DNA from: MKSF01 sp037190225
Lineage (GTDB): Bacteria; Bacteroidota; Bacteroidia; Chitinophagales; Chitinophagaceae
DNA: 64,000 nt
Direction: 5' to 3'
NCBI GenBank assembly: GCA_037190225.1
Contig: JBBCJL010000009.1
Coordinates: 143,491 to 207,490, forward strand
Of the stretch, positions 16,238-23,447 are shown piece by piece. The translations under genes were made by a program, and so were the position numbers. Under the pieces are notes generated by a model. It searched no databases. It saw only the letters and a list, made by a program, of their open reading frames with translations, and had not been told where the DNA came from. Numbering within the stretch: position 1 is the first letter of the stretch; each line of letters starts with the position of its first letter.

Positions 16238-16966
16238 TCATCCATTCATTAAATCTTTTTCATCTGTTTTCAAGAGATCAGTCAAAATATTCCTGCTTGC
16301 TTCGGGGATTCTGTTAAAATCTGTTTTGAAGAACAACAAGAATAGTTTGTTTAAATAATAGACGTTTTTCTCAAAATTACTTTTCCAAATTCCAAAGTCT
16401 TGCCGTGAAAAACTGTTTGTTTTTCGAATATTTTTTTCACATTGAAAGAAAATTGGTGATTCTCCGTGTATATGTTTTGAAAAGAGCTTCCAATTCTGAA
16501 AAATTGATTGAAGCAACCTCGAAACATCAACTTTAAAGAATGGGTGTTTATTAAGATATTCACTTAATTTATCAAACTTGATTACAAAATCACCATCTTT
16601 CCATTGTTGATATTCTATAGGATGATGTAAAAAGTATAATAGTTGAAGTGAAAGCTCAATACTACTTCTCATATGCATATGAGCCGACCTATATTGACCA
16701 AACAACGCAAGAAAAAAAGATGAGTTAATATCTTCAAATAATTCATTCAATATTAAGTCATAGTCTTTTATGCCAATAGAATTTAAAGAAAGTTTCCAGT
16801 TTTTAAAGACTAGTGTCGCTCTGTAAGTATTGTATAGATCATCATCTGATATTTCGCTTACTGAAGAATTCCAAAAATCTTGAAAATCCTTCAAATAAAG
16901 AGGCAAATCCTTTTTAGCACTTTGAATGAATTTGTCTTTCATATATTTCTTAATATTTCCGCCCAT
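16238..16966 (-). CDS. Unknown helical protein, third gene of the ParA operon
   Basis: The 242-residue protein is predicted to be all-helical, with no signal peptide or membrane helix. The most family-like segment is FGQYRSAHMHMRSSIELSLQLLYFLHHP (residues about 90-118). It resembles the core of HEPN-like or DUF5677-type proteins, where a helix with Arg and His precedes an acidic residue. A conserved-looking SKHIHGESP follows near residue 165. No strict RxxxxH HEPN motif is present, so I do not assign a nuclease function. The gene start overlaps the end of the 158-residue gene by 28 nt, showing translational coupling. Confidence 0.65.
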   Translation of the reverse strand: MGGNIKKYMKDKFIQSAKKDLPLYLKDFQDFWNSSVSEISDDDLYNTYRATLVFKNWKLSLNSIGIKDYDLILNELFEDINSSFFLALFGQYRSAHMHMRSSIELSLQLLYFLHHPIEYQQWKDGDFVIKFDKLSEYLNKHPFFKVDVSRLLQSIFQNWKLFSKHIHGESPIFFQCEKNIRKTNSFSRQDFGIWKSNFEKNVYYLNKLFLLFFKTDFNRIPEASRNILTDLLKTDEKDLMNG

Positions 16967-17415
16967 TTGGCAAATGATTCAACACTTTCAATCTCTTTTT
17001 TGGACTTTTTTGAGCTTGTGTGAACTTTTTGATTTCTAATGTTAATCACGGCATTCTTTACCTTTTCCTTTAACTCTGGGGTTTCTTCGATTCTTCCAAT
17101 CACTCTCCTTATTGTAACATCTCTCGCTTCCTTTTGGTCTTTAAAACCTAATGACAATTGCTCATTTGCAAAATCCACAACATCCTTTATTCGTGGAAAT
17201 GCCTTCTTGTCTTCCAAGAAAGATTTAATAATTGCTAATTTTTCTTCAAAGCTCAGATTTTGACCAAACCTAGACTGTTCAAGTTTTTGTAATTTTTGGA
17301 ATGTTTTAAGGTTCTTGATAAACAACCTTAATGAGGATGTGTCTAATCCTTTTTTTTCAAACGAAGCCAAATCTTTCATCATTGACTCCAAATACTCTAT
17401 ATAGTTCTCAAACAT
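16939..17415 (-). CDS. Unknown protein, second gene of the ParA operon
   Basis: The 158-residue, charged and helical protein has no ParB, CopG or ribbon-helix-helix signature. The segment FPRIKDVVDFANEQLSLGF near residue 75 followed by DVTIRRVIGRIEE could be a helix-turn-helix, and the C-terminus is Lys-rich (SSKKSKKEIESVE), which would suit DNA binding. Its position directly after parA (8-nt overlap) is where a ParB-type adaptor would stand. I cannot tell partition adaptor from toxin or sensor by sequence alone. Confidence 0.65.
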   Translation of the reverse strand: MFENYIEYLESMMKDLASFEKKGLDTSSLRLFIKNLKTFQKLQKLEQSRFGQNLSFEEKLAIIKSFLEDKKAFPRIKDVVDFANEQLSLGFKDQKEARDVTIRRVIGRIEETPELKEKVKNAVINIRNQKVHTSSKKSKKEIESVESFAKWAEILRNI

Positions 17416-18244
17416 TTTCTTCCGGTTCTAATGTTAATAAAATTTCTGAAACCAAATTCTTGTAAGCTGCAACACCGTCTGAATGCGGGTTGACAATGTA
17501 TGCAGGTTTGTTAGAAGTCGCGGCTTCACTTATTCTCACTGTATCAGGTATTATAGTCTGAAACGTTTCAATTCCTTCATCTTCACACGTTTTTCTTATA
17601 CTATCCATTTGTTGACTATGATTTATCGTGCCCCTTTTAACTTTCGTAAATACGACTCCAAGAAGTTCAACATTGCAGTTTGGCAATCGCTTTTTTAGTT
17701 GCTTAATTCTATTGGTTAAAAGAGGTAAGCCAATTGAAGGATAAAACTCTGGTATCACAGGAACAATAATATAATCACTTACGACTAATGCATTTTGTGG
17801 AGCTAACATTAAATTTGGTGGGCAATCGATTAATATGTAATCGTATTTTTTCTTGCAATTTTTAAGCTGATTTTGTAGTATAATTTCTCTGCCAGCTTGA
17901 CCGCTCAAATCTAAATCAAGGAAAGTTAATTCGATATGAGAAGGAATTAAGTCGAGACCATTAATACCGCATACATTTTCTACAATTGCATTATTGATGT
18001 CATATTCTTCTTCTCGGGAAGAAAAACCTTTATTCATTCCCAAAACATCTGCTATTGTAGCATTATCTTTTAATTTTTCCCAAGTTTCAATTCCCATCAA
18101 TGAGAAGGTTGCATTGGTCTGTGGGTCGAGGTCAATAATCAATACATTCTTATTGTGCTCTTTTGCAAGAATAGAGGCAATTTCAACTACGGTTGTAGTC
18201 TTTGCAACCCCTCCTTTCATATTTATGAATGATATTATTGTCAT
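17408..18244 (-). CDS. ParA/MinD-type ATPase
   Basis: The 278-residue ATPase has the deviant Walker A KGGVAKTTT at 10-18 (signature Lys10 and Lys15), DLDPQTNATFSL near residue 47 and the Walker B segment YDYILIDCPPN. It is a full-length small (type Ib-like) ParA without an N-terminal DNA-binding domain. Such proteins segregate plasmids, integrated elements or other cargo by ATP-driven gradients. Here it leads a three-gene overlapping operon with two unrecognised proteins and no parB. The start at 18244 puts MTIISFINMKGG at the N-terminus; an in-frame start at 18280 would fall inside the attC-like box. Codon use is AT-rich. Confidence 0.88.
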   Translation of the reverse strand: MTIISFINMKGGVAKTTTVVEIASILAKEHNKNVLIIDLDPQTNATFSLMGIETWEKLKDNATIADVLGMNKGFSSREEEYDINNAIVENVCGINGLDLIPSHIELTFLDLDLSGQAGREIILQNQLKNCKKKYDYILIDCPPNLMLAPQNALVVSDYIIVPVIPEFYPSIGLPLLTNRIKQLKKRLPNCNVELLGVVFTKVKRGTINHSQQMDSIRKTCEDEGIETFQTIIPDTVRISEAATSNKPAYIVNPHSDGVAAYKNLVSEILLTLEPEENV

Positions 18245-18267
18245 AGTTTCTGTTTTTTTAATATTAG

Positions 18268-18287
18268 TGCCAACTCGCAAATAAGCG
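18268..18287 (-). repeat. attC-like right half in front of parA
   Basis: The minus strand reads CGCTTA (18282-18287), TTTGCGA spacer and GTTGGCA (18268-18274), ending 23 nt before the parA ATG. Confidence 0.6.
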
Positions 18288-18366
18288 AAACTTTAAACGG
18301 TTATAATTGGTTACAAACTGCCTCTGTTAAACTAATCATAAGTCAGTAGCAAACTTATAAAATATA
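18288..18366 (-). promoter_or_regulatory. Leader upstream of parA, homologous to the hamA leader
   Basis: It shares AACTTTAAACG, TTATAA and GTTACAA blocks with the hamA leader, then a 36-nt stretch absent there, then CAAACTTATAAAATAT. It presumably contains the parA promoter. Confidence 0.5.
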
Positions 18367-18410
18367 TTTAAATTAAAAAATGCGTATAAATACGCATTTT
18401 TTAATTTAAA
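18367..18410. repeat. Perfect 21-bp inverted repeat
   Basis: TTTAAATTAAAAAATGCGTAT and its exact complement are separated by two bases (AA). It lies in the divergent gap between parA and the 254-residue gene. Possible roles are a bidirectional terminator, a protein-binding palindrome or a centromere-like site for ParA. Confidence 0.85.
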
Positions 18411-18510
18411 TATAAGCGTACCTACCCCGAAAGCTGCTCCCATAAACATTATTTATTTCTTAATAACAAAATAGCCTGTAATATTTATATTAAGTATTCG
18501 TTATATTAAA

Positions 18511-18522
18511 AGTAACGTTACT
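18511..18522. promoter_or_regulatory. 12-bp palindrome upstream of the 254-residue gene
   Basis: AGTAACGTTACT is a perfect palindrome 37 nt before the ATG at 18560, at a position suited to an operator. Confidence 0.35.
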
Positions 18523-18559
18523 ATAACAATATTTCTTCACCCTTTAAAACTTACAGACT

Positions 18560-19324
18560 ATGGCAAGCAGATTTGAAACAGGACATTTTATCAACCTGTC
18601 CAACTTCGGAACCCTCCTGACCTACCTGGCTACCCAGCCGGCCTACCTGCCGGATGCGGCCGAGCTGAAACCGGCTGCGCTGGAACAATACCGGCAGGAA
18701 GTACAGACCGCTACCAATACGCTCATCACGGAAGCGGCAGCGCTGCAGCAGGCGGTGAACAACAGGCAACAGCTCTTTGAGCAGATGCGAAAGCTGGCAC
18801 GCCGCCTGATGCGCTACCTGGAGGCCAACAGCACCGACCACGAGGCCGTCAGGGACATCGCCACCCACTACCGGCTGCTCTCCGCCCGGCCGGTGTCCCG
18901 CAGGATCATTGTGAACGAGGACGGTACGGTCAGCGAAAAGACCTATTCCGGCAGCCGTCTCAGCTTCCATTCCATGGCAGAGAATTTCCAGAAAATGGTG
19001 GAACGCATTGCCACCATGCCCCATTATGCGCCGGCAGATATCAGGATCAGCCTCCCGGCCCTGCAGGCCAGGTACGAGGAGCTGCATACTACCAACAGCG
19101 AGGTGAATACGCAATACCAGGCGGTGCACAACGCGCGCCACCACAGGGACCAGCTGATGTACCAAAAAGACACCGGGCTGGTGGACCTGGCACGCAGGGT
19201 AAAGAAGTACCTGCAATATAAGTACGGCCCGGCATCGGACCAATACCATTATGCCAATTCGATCCGGTTTACCAGGAAGCAGCTCCGTACCGGGGAGCTT
19301 ATAGAAGACGAACCGGAACCATAA
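18560..19324 (+). CDS. Bacteroidota-specific family protein of unknown function
   Basis: The 254-residue soluble protein begins MASRFETGHFINLSNFGTLL. It has a helical body with paired segments (LEQYRQEVQTATNTLITEAA and ARYEELHTTNSEVNTQYQAV), a central KTYSGSRLSFHSMAENFQKM block, and ends with KYGPASDQYHYANSIRFTRK. I recognise the layout (FETGH start, two long helical repeats, SxxSFDSR-like middle, KxLxFT end) as a family widespread in Bacteroidota with no known function; members often occur as paralogues. No signal peptide. Its G+C-rich codon use matches the core genome. It is divergent from parA and is closed by the hairpin at 19378. Confidence 0.85.
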   Translation: MASRFETGHFINLSNFGTLLTYLATQPAYLPDAAELKPAALEQYRQEVQTATNTLITEAAALQQAVNNRQQLFEQMRKLARRLMRYLEANSTDHEAVRDIATHYRLLSARPVSRRIIVNEDGTVSEKTYSGSRLSFHSMAENFQKMVERIATMPHYAPADIRISLPALQARYEELHTTNSEVNTQYQAVHNARHHRDQLMYQKDTGLVDLARRVKKYLQYKYGPASDQYHYANSIRFTRKQLRTGELIEDEPEP

Positions 19325-19377
19325 CCTTTTAATCTCCACAATCCCGAAAGGTTATGAAAACACAAGCCCCCCGATAG

Positions 19378-19416
19378 CAGGCCTATACCAGCAGTATGCA
19401 GCGTATAGGCCTTTTT
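19378..19416 (+). terminator. Intrinsic terminator of the 254-residue gene
   Basis: AGGCCTATAC and GTATAGGCCT form a 10-bp stem with a 14-nt loop, followed by TTTT. Confidence 0.75.
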
Positions 19417-19602
19417 GATGCGCCAGGGTGCAGCCTGCTCCTGCTGTTACTTTGTCCCCTTGCCGCTTCCGGCGGCAGGGTGGGCGCCCGCCCCGGTAAA
19501 CCCGGTGTCCTGCCGCGCAACTTTGACTTCCCGCAACCGTACCTGCCGTAAGCCGGTAAGCATCTCCGGATCTTCCGGTATCACCCTCTTATATTGTTAT
19601 GT

Positions 19603-19854
19603 AACCTTGTACCATGAGCATGCAACCTTGCACGCTGCGTATCGAACCTTGCGTGATGTGCATCGAACCTTGCGTGATGTGCATCGAACCTTGCGTGATG
19701 TGCATCGAACCTTGCGTGATGTGTATCGAACCTTGCGTGATGTGTATCGAACCTTGCGTGATGTGCATCGAACCTTGCGTGATGTGTGTCGAACCTTGCG
19801 CGATGTGCGTCATACCTCGCACGATGTGTATCGAATTTTGCCCGGTACCGGTCG
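19603..19854. repeat. 21-bp tandem repeat (minisatellite), about 12 units
   Basis: The unit AACCTTGCGTGATGTGCATCG is repeated in perfect 21-bp phase from 19603. The central units (19645-19812) are almost identical, with C/T changes at one site; the two outer units on each side are decayed. Because 21 is a multiple of three, several frames stay open on both strands (for example HRTLRDV and IEPCVMC repeats), so open frames here are not evidence of a gene. Confidence 0.9.
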
Positions 19855-19945
19855 CTGCCGGTACCCTGCTTTAATTGATCCTTTTGAATATTTTTCGTTG
19901 AAAAAGGGATTTTTGAAACAGACGGAGAGGTTATGAGCAGGACTA

Positions 19946-19984
19946 ACCGGATATTGCAAAGGAAAAATATCCGGGTGCTTTTTT
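19946..19984. terminator. Terminator-like hairpin
   Basis: CCGGATATT and AATATCCGG pair around a purine-rich loop and are followed by GTGCTTTTTT. No gene ending here on the plus strand was identified. Confidence 0.5.
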
Positions 19985-20061
19985 ACAACAGGTAGTTGAT
20001 AATATTTTTAACCGGCTATCTATATATAGGCAATAAAGTCATTATAAGTTATACATTGTTG

Positions 20062-20204
20062 TAAGAGATCCCTCACATCCATTCGGAATGACCGGCACCC
20101 TCAGTTCCTTTATAGCTAAAGGGGTATCTGAGCCTCATAAAGGACACTGCTCAGCGAGGCGTATGTGTGATAAAAGCTTGTTGCCTGTAAGCAGATAGTC
20201 GCTT
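20062..20204. repeat. Interspersed repeat, copy d (full length)
   Basis: This roughly 143-bp copy has head TAAGAGATCCCTCACATCC, middle GGACACTGCTCAGCGAGGCG, and tail TTGTTGCCTGTAAGCAGATAG. It ends exactly at the tilS stop. CTATCTATATATAGGCAATA at 20016 is shared with the flank of copy c. Confidence 0.85.
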
Positions 20205-21541
20205 TAAAAAATACTGAACACAGCGATATTCCGTGTGGCCGCTGTAACCCTGAACCTTTCATCCATCCTCAGGCCTATCACCCATATTATCTTTTTATTG
20301 CTTTCCACCACCCATATCTTTTCCTTTTCGTGCTGCGGCAGCTTGCTGTCCTTAAGCAGCTTGCTTACCTTTTTCTTTTTCATATCCATGCCTATAGGGT
20401 AGAAATAATCGCCGGTCCGGTAGGGTCTCAGGATAAGAGGCCATTCCAGCCTGTCCATATCCGCAGAGATGCTGTGAGGTTCCCTGTCCCGGACAGCCTG
20501 CGCCTCCGTTGGGCCGGAAACCCGGAGCGTACCGTTGGCATAAGGATATTCCCGGCCGTCCGCATTTTCTATGATGATGCAGTCGCTTGCAGTGGTCTGT
20601 ACCGGGGTAATGATCAGGAAATCCCGGTTCTTGAGGATCCGGTAGGTATCGCTGACCACCATTTTACCCGTATGGGCGTCCGGGAGCGCGATAATGTCTG
20701 TCATCTGCGATGCGCTGAACCCGAACCCTTTGACCATTTCATACAGCAGCGTGGCATAGCCCGGCTGCCTGTACAGCTTATTGATGCTGATATAATGATC
20801 ATTGCCCCTGGGTTCCAGCAGCCTGGAAAGCGTTTTGTCCAGCTCCTTACGGGCAAGCTGCTCTATATCCCCGAGCCGTTGTGAGGTCTTATAGATACCG
20901 TCCACCGACTGCGGCAGGATAGCCTTCATAGCGGGCAGCAGGTGGTGCCGGATCTTATTCCTTAAGTAATCATCCTTTTTATTGCTGCTGTCTTCCCGCC
21001 AGCTGCAGCTATGCGCCCGGAGTATCTCCAGCAGCTGCGCCTTTTCCAGGCTCAGCAGCGGCCTTATGATGCGCTGCTGGACCGGCAGGATGCCGTGCAT
21101 GCCGGCGATGCCGGTGCCCCGCATCAGGTTCATAAGCACCGTTTCCGCCACATCGTCCTTATGGTGGGCGGTGGCTATATAATCATAATCCAGTTCCTGT
21201 CTTAATGCTTCAAACCAGTCATACCGCAGCCTGCGGCAGGTATCCTGCAGGTTGCCGCCTTCCTTTTCCAGGACTCCCCGGGTATCGAACCGCTCTACGT
21301 AAAAGGGGATATGGTACTCCGCTGCCCAGGCGGCCACAAAACGCTCATCTTCATGGCTCTCTTCTCCCCGCAGCCCGAAATTGCAGTGGGCAATGACAAA
21401 TGAAATATCCAGGTGCTTCAGCACATAGCACAGGGCCATGCTGTCCGCACCGCCGCTCACTGCCGCGATTACCCGTTTATCCTGCCAGTGAAAGGAAGCA
21501 AAGACTCTTTTTAGCTGGTCATATAATGCATGTGGAATCAT
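20204..21541 (-). CDS. tilS: tRNA(Ile)-lysidine synthase
   Basis: The 445-residue protein modifies C34 of the AUA-reading tRNA(Ile) to lysidine using ATP and lysine, an essential decoding function. The PP-loop SGGADS is at residues 29-34, followed by HCNFGLRGEESHEDE and TAHHKDDVAETVLMNLMRGTG. A linker and the C-terminal TilS domain (RPYRTGDYFYPIGMDMKKKKVSKLLKD) complete the long form. The last 12 codons plus stop are duplicated at 11059-11099, which suggests that the 3' end served as an insertion site. Its 3' end abuts interspersed repeat copy d. Confidence 0.95.
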   Translation of the reverse strand: MIPHALYDQLKRVFASFHWQDKRVIAAVSGGADSMALCYVLKHLDISFVIAHCNFGLRGEESHEDERFVAAWAAEYHIPFYVERFDTRGVLEKEGGNLQDTCRRLRYDWFEALRQELDYDYIATAHHKDDVAETVLMNLMRGTGIAGMHGILPVQQRIIRPLLSLEKAQLLEILRAHSCSWREDSSNKKDDYLRNKIRHHLLPAMKAILPQSVDGIYKTSQRLGDIEQLARKELDKTLSRLLEPRGNDHYISINKLYRQPGYATLLYEMVKGFGFSASQMTDIIALPDAHTGKMVVSDTYRILKNRDFLIITPVQTTASDCIIIENADGREYPYANGTLRVSGPTEAQAVRDREPHSISADMDRLEWPLILRPYRTGDYFYPIGMDMKKKKVSKLLKDSKLPQHEKEKIWVVESNKKIIWVIGLRMDERFRVTAATRNIAVFSIF

Positions 21542-21594
21542 GCCGCAAAGTTAGTGCAATTCATGGCTCCCGGCAGAAGGATGGGCATAAAATA

Positions 21595-21622
21595 ACCCCA
21601 TACGCCGGCAGGCGTATGGGGT
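21595..21622 (-). terminator. Intrinsic terminator of the nitroreductase gene
   Basis: CCCCATACGCC and GGCGTATGGGG form an 11-bp stem with a 4-nt loop; on the minus strand it is followed by TTATTTTAT. Confidence 0.75.
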
Positions 21623-21728
21623 GTTCCGGTAAGGACCCTACAGTTATAGCTTGAATGCTTAATAGTTCCCGGAAGCTGTCCCTGGATAATTCCTGTCCGG
21701 CGGACGTTTTACCGGCATAGGGCTGTGC

Positions 21729-22358
21729 TTATCTTTCGATAATGAAATCTTCTTTTTCCGTTCTTACTTTTTCCAGGTTCACCAGCCAGTCATTGGCCGC
21801 ATCCCGGTAGCCCAGCGCCAGGATAGTGGCAGACCGGAGGCCGGCCTTATCCAGCTCCAGCAGCTTGTCCAGCGCGGCGTTATCAAAGCCTTCCATAGGC
21901 GTGCTATCCACTTCCTGCATAGCCGCCGCAACAATGGCAGCGGAGAATGCAATGTAGGATTGCTTGGCCGCATGTGCCGCCTGCTGCTCTTCTGTGAGCG
22001 TGGCAAGCTGTGCCTTTAAGCCGTTCTTATAATCATCGGTTGTACCGGGCGGTAAGCCTCTTTTGGCGTTCATCAGCTCAAAAGCGCTGTCGATCCGCTC
22101 ATCGGTATATTTATCCCAGGCTGCGAAGATGAGCAGGTGAGAGGCATCCGTTATCTGGCTCTGTCCGTAGGCTATGGGCTGTATCCTGGCTTTCAGCTCC
22201 GGGTCGGTTACCACGATCACCCGGAAAGGCTGCAGGCCTGATGAGGTCGGGGCCAGGCGTGCGGCTTCGAGAATGGTTGCAACCTTGTCTGCTGCCACAG
22301 GCATACCGTTCATTTTTTTGGTGGCATATCTCCATTGGAGCGCTTCTATTATTTCCAT
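21729..22358 (-). CDS. NAD(P)H-dependent nitroreductase-family oxidoreductase
   Basis: The 209-residue protein is a nitroreductase-family flavoenzyme. MEIIEALQWRYATKKMNG at the N-terminus and LEAARLAPTSSGLQPFRVIVV form the FMN-binding site, and ATILALGYRDAANDWLVNLEKVR near the end is the usual C-terminal segment. It probably reduces quinones or nitroaromatics with NAD(P)H, as NfsB-like enzymes do; the physiological substrate is unknown. It is a single-gene unit closed by the hairpin at 21595. A degenerate copy of the M17 aminopeptidase 3' end lies about 100 nt upstream. Confidence 0.9.
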   Translation of the reverse strand: MEIIEALQWRYATKKMNGMPVAADKVATILEAARLAPTSSGLQPFRVIVVTDPELKARIQPIAYGQSQITDASHLLIFAAWDKYTDERIDSAFELMNAKRGLPPGTTDDYKNGLKAQLATLTEEQQAAHAAKQSYIAFSAAIVAAAMQEVDSTPMEGFDNAALDKLLELDKAGLRSATILALGYRDAANDWLVNLEKVRTEKEDFIIER

Positions 22359-22456
22359 CTTTTGTATATAAATGCTGGTAAAAAATTTAACGTTACAAAA
22401 GTAGGGAATCTAATAATTGTATGTACAATGATTGGGTTCAATTTTACTTATATACC

Positions 22457-22510
22457 TATAAGCTTTTGTAATGCAGCAGGAAATTGGCCCCTCTTGCTCT
22501 GCCCGAAGGA
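22457..22510 (-). pseudogene. Remnant of the M17 aminopeptidase 3' end
   Basis: The minus strand ends in codons for NFLLHYKSL and a stop. The intact gene ends DFLLHYKSL with the same stop at 24455. The last 28 bases differ at only one or two positions. The preceding 24 bases (from CTTCGGGC) are recognisably homologous but carry a one-base insertion. The fragment marks the far side of the DUF5694/AraC block. Confidence 0.7.
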
Positions 22511-22535
22511 AGCGCCGCCTGGGTAATGATATTAT

Positions 22536-23381
22536 CTATTTCAGGATATCGGTAAGCTCTACTGCTTTAAAGTTTTCATCCAGGTCTATAAAATGCCTGA
22601 ACAGCGCGATATGGCTTGCTCCCAGGATAACAACGATCCGCTTATCCTGCTTTTCGCTGATTTTCTGCACCAGTGAGTACATTAAGAGGTTGCGTTTATA
22701 CCAGTTGGCCACCAGATTTGCTCCTGTAAAATCATCATATCGCCCGGCACGGTTGAACAGGCTGATGTAAGAGCCGAGATCCAAATCCCTTTGGGACTGG
22801 GTATTGCACTGGATAAGCAAATCCCTCAGGCTGTATTTTTGCCTGCTGGCATTGTCAATGGATTCAAACTCTTTAATCCTGCTGAAGATCTTCTCCTTCA
22901 GCTCATTTTGCTGTGCCTGCTCCATAGCTATCAGAAGGCTGTCGAATGGGAAAGGTGTAGCAATATCTATACCATATACTTTTTCCAGCCTGTTTGATTT
23001 AGCGATCCTGAAACCCAGCTGAAAAATTTCATTCTCTTTAAAAAAGCTGTTGCCGGGATATTTTTTACTTACATAATCGAAGTATTGATCGTGCAGGTAC
23101 AGGTCATAGAGCGTGTCCAGCCCGGACTGCTCATCATAGTCCCACTCCACGAATATTTTATCCGGGGCAAAGCTCCTGATGGACGCATTGATCTGATGCA
23201 GCTCCGCCTGTGCTGCTGCTGTCATAACATCGAATTTGTCTGCCCGGACAAGGTCGGCGCCCGGATTGTTGAAATGGAACACGCCTATCAAAAGTATTTC
23301 TTTCGGATTCTTTTTCTGCGCGTATGTGATAGTTGAAAAGCATAGCAATATCGCTATATAAAGGAATCTGTTCGGTCTCAT
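22536..23381 (-). CDS. Exported DUF5694 protein
   Basis: The 281-residue protein has an N-terminal signal peptide (FLYIAILLCFSTITYAQ) and a DUF5694 domain. ILLIGVFHFNNPGAD near residue 32 and VVILGASHIALFRHFID near the end are the paired His/Asp-containing ends of a TIKI/TraB/EreA-like fold, with VEWDYDEQ between. The family is typical of Bacteroidota and has no established reaction; a metal-dependent hydrolase is an inference from the fold. The start at 23381 was chosen because the signal peptide begins there. The AraC-family gene upstream on the same strand probably controls or is co-transferred with it. Confidence 0.75.
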   Translation of the reverse strand: MRPNRFLYIAILLCFSTITYAQKKNPKEILLIGVFHFNNPGADLVRADKFDVMTAAAQAELHQINASIRSFAPDKIFVEWDYDEQSGLDTLYDLYLHDQYFDYVSKKYPGNSFFKENEIFQLGFRIAKSNRLEKVYGIDIATPFPFDSLLIAMEQAQQNELKEKIFSRIKEFESIDNASRQKYSLRDLLIQCNTQSQRDLDLGSYISLFNRAGRYDDFTGANLVANWYKRNLLMYSLVQKISEKQDKRIVVILGASHIALFRHFIDLDENFKAVELTDILK

Positions 23382-23447
23382 TTGCTTTGTTTTAGGGACA
23401 AAGAACGATAAATGATCCCGAACAGAATTGTACAAATGTAAACCATC

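Noticed and set aside
18551..19339. 262-codon open frame antisense to the 254-residue gene
   Set aside because: The plus-strand protein matches a known family layout and has a palindrome upstream and a terminator downstream.
19603..19854. CRISPR array
   Set aside because: The 21-bp units are contiguous with no spacers between them, and no cas genes are nearby.
19415..19936. Open frames encoding HRTLRDV-, IEPCVMC- and HITQGS-type repeats
   Set aside because: The 21-bp repeat keeps several frames open on both strands. None has a ribosome-binding site or non-repeat domain, so it is annotated as a tandem repeat only.
11059..20244. Prophage or conjugative element
   Set aside because: No integrase, capsid, relaxase or transfer gene is present between the duplicated tilS ends; the content fits cassettes or a small island.
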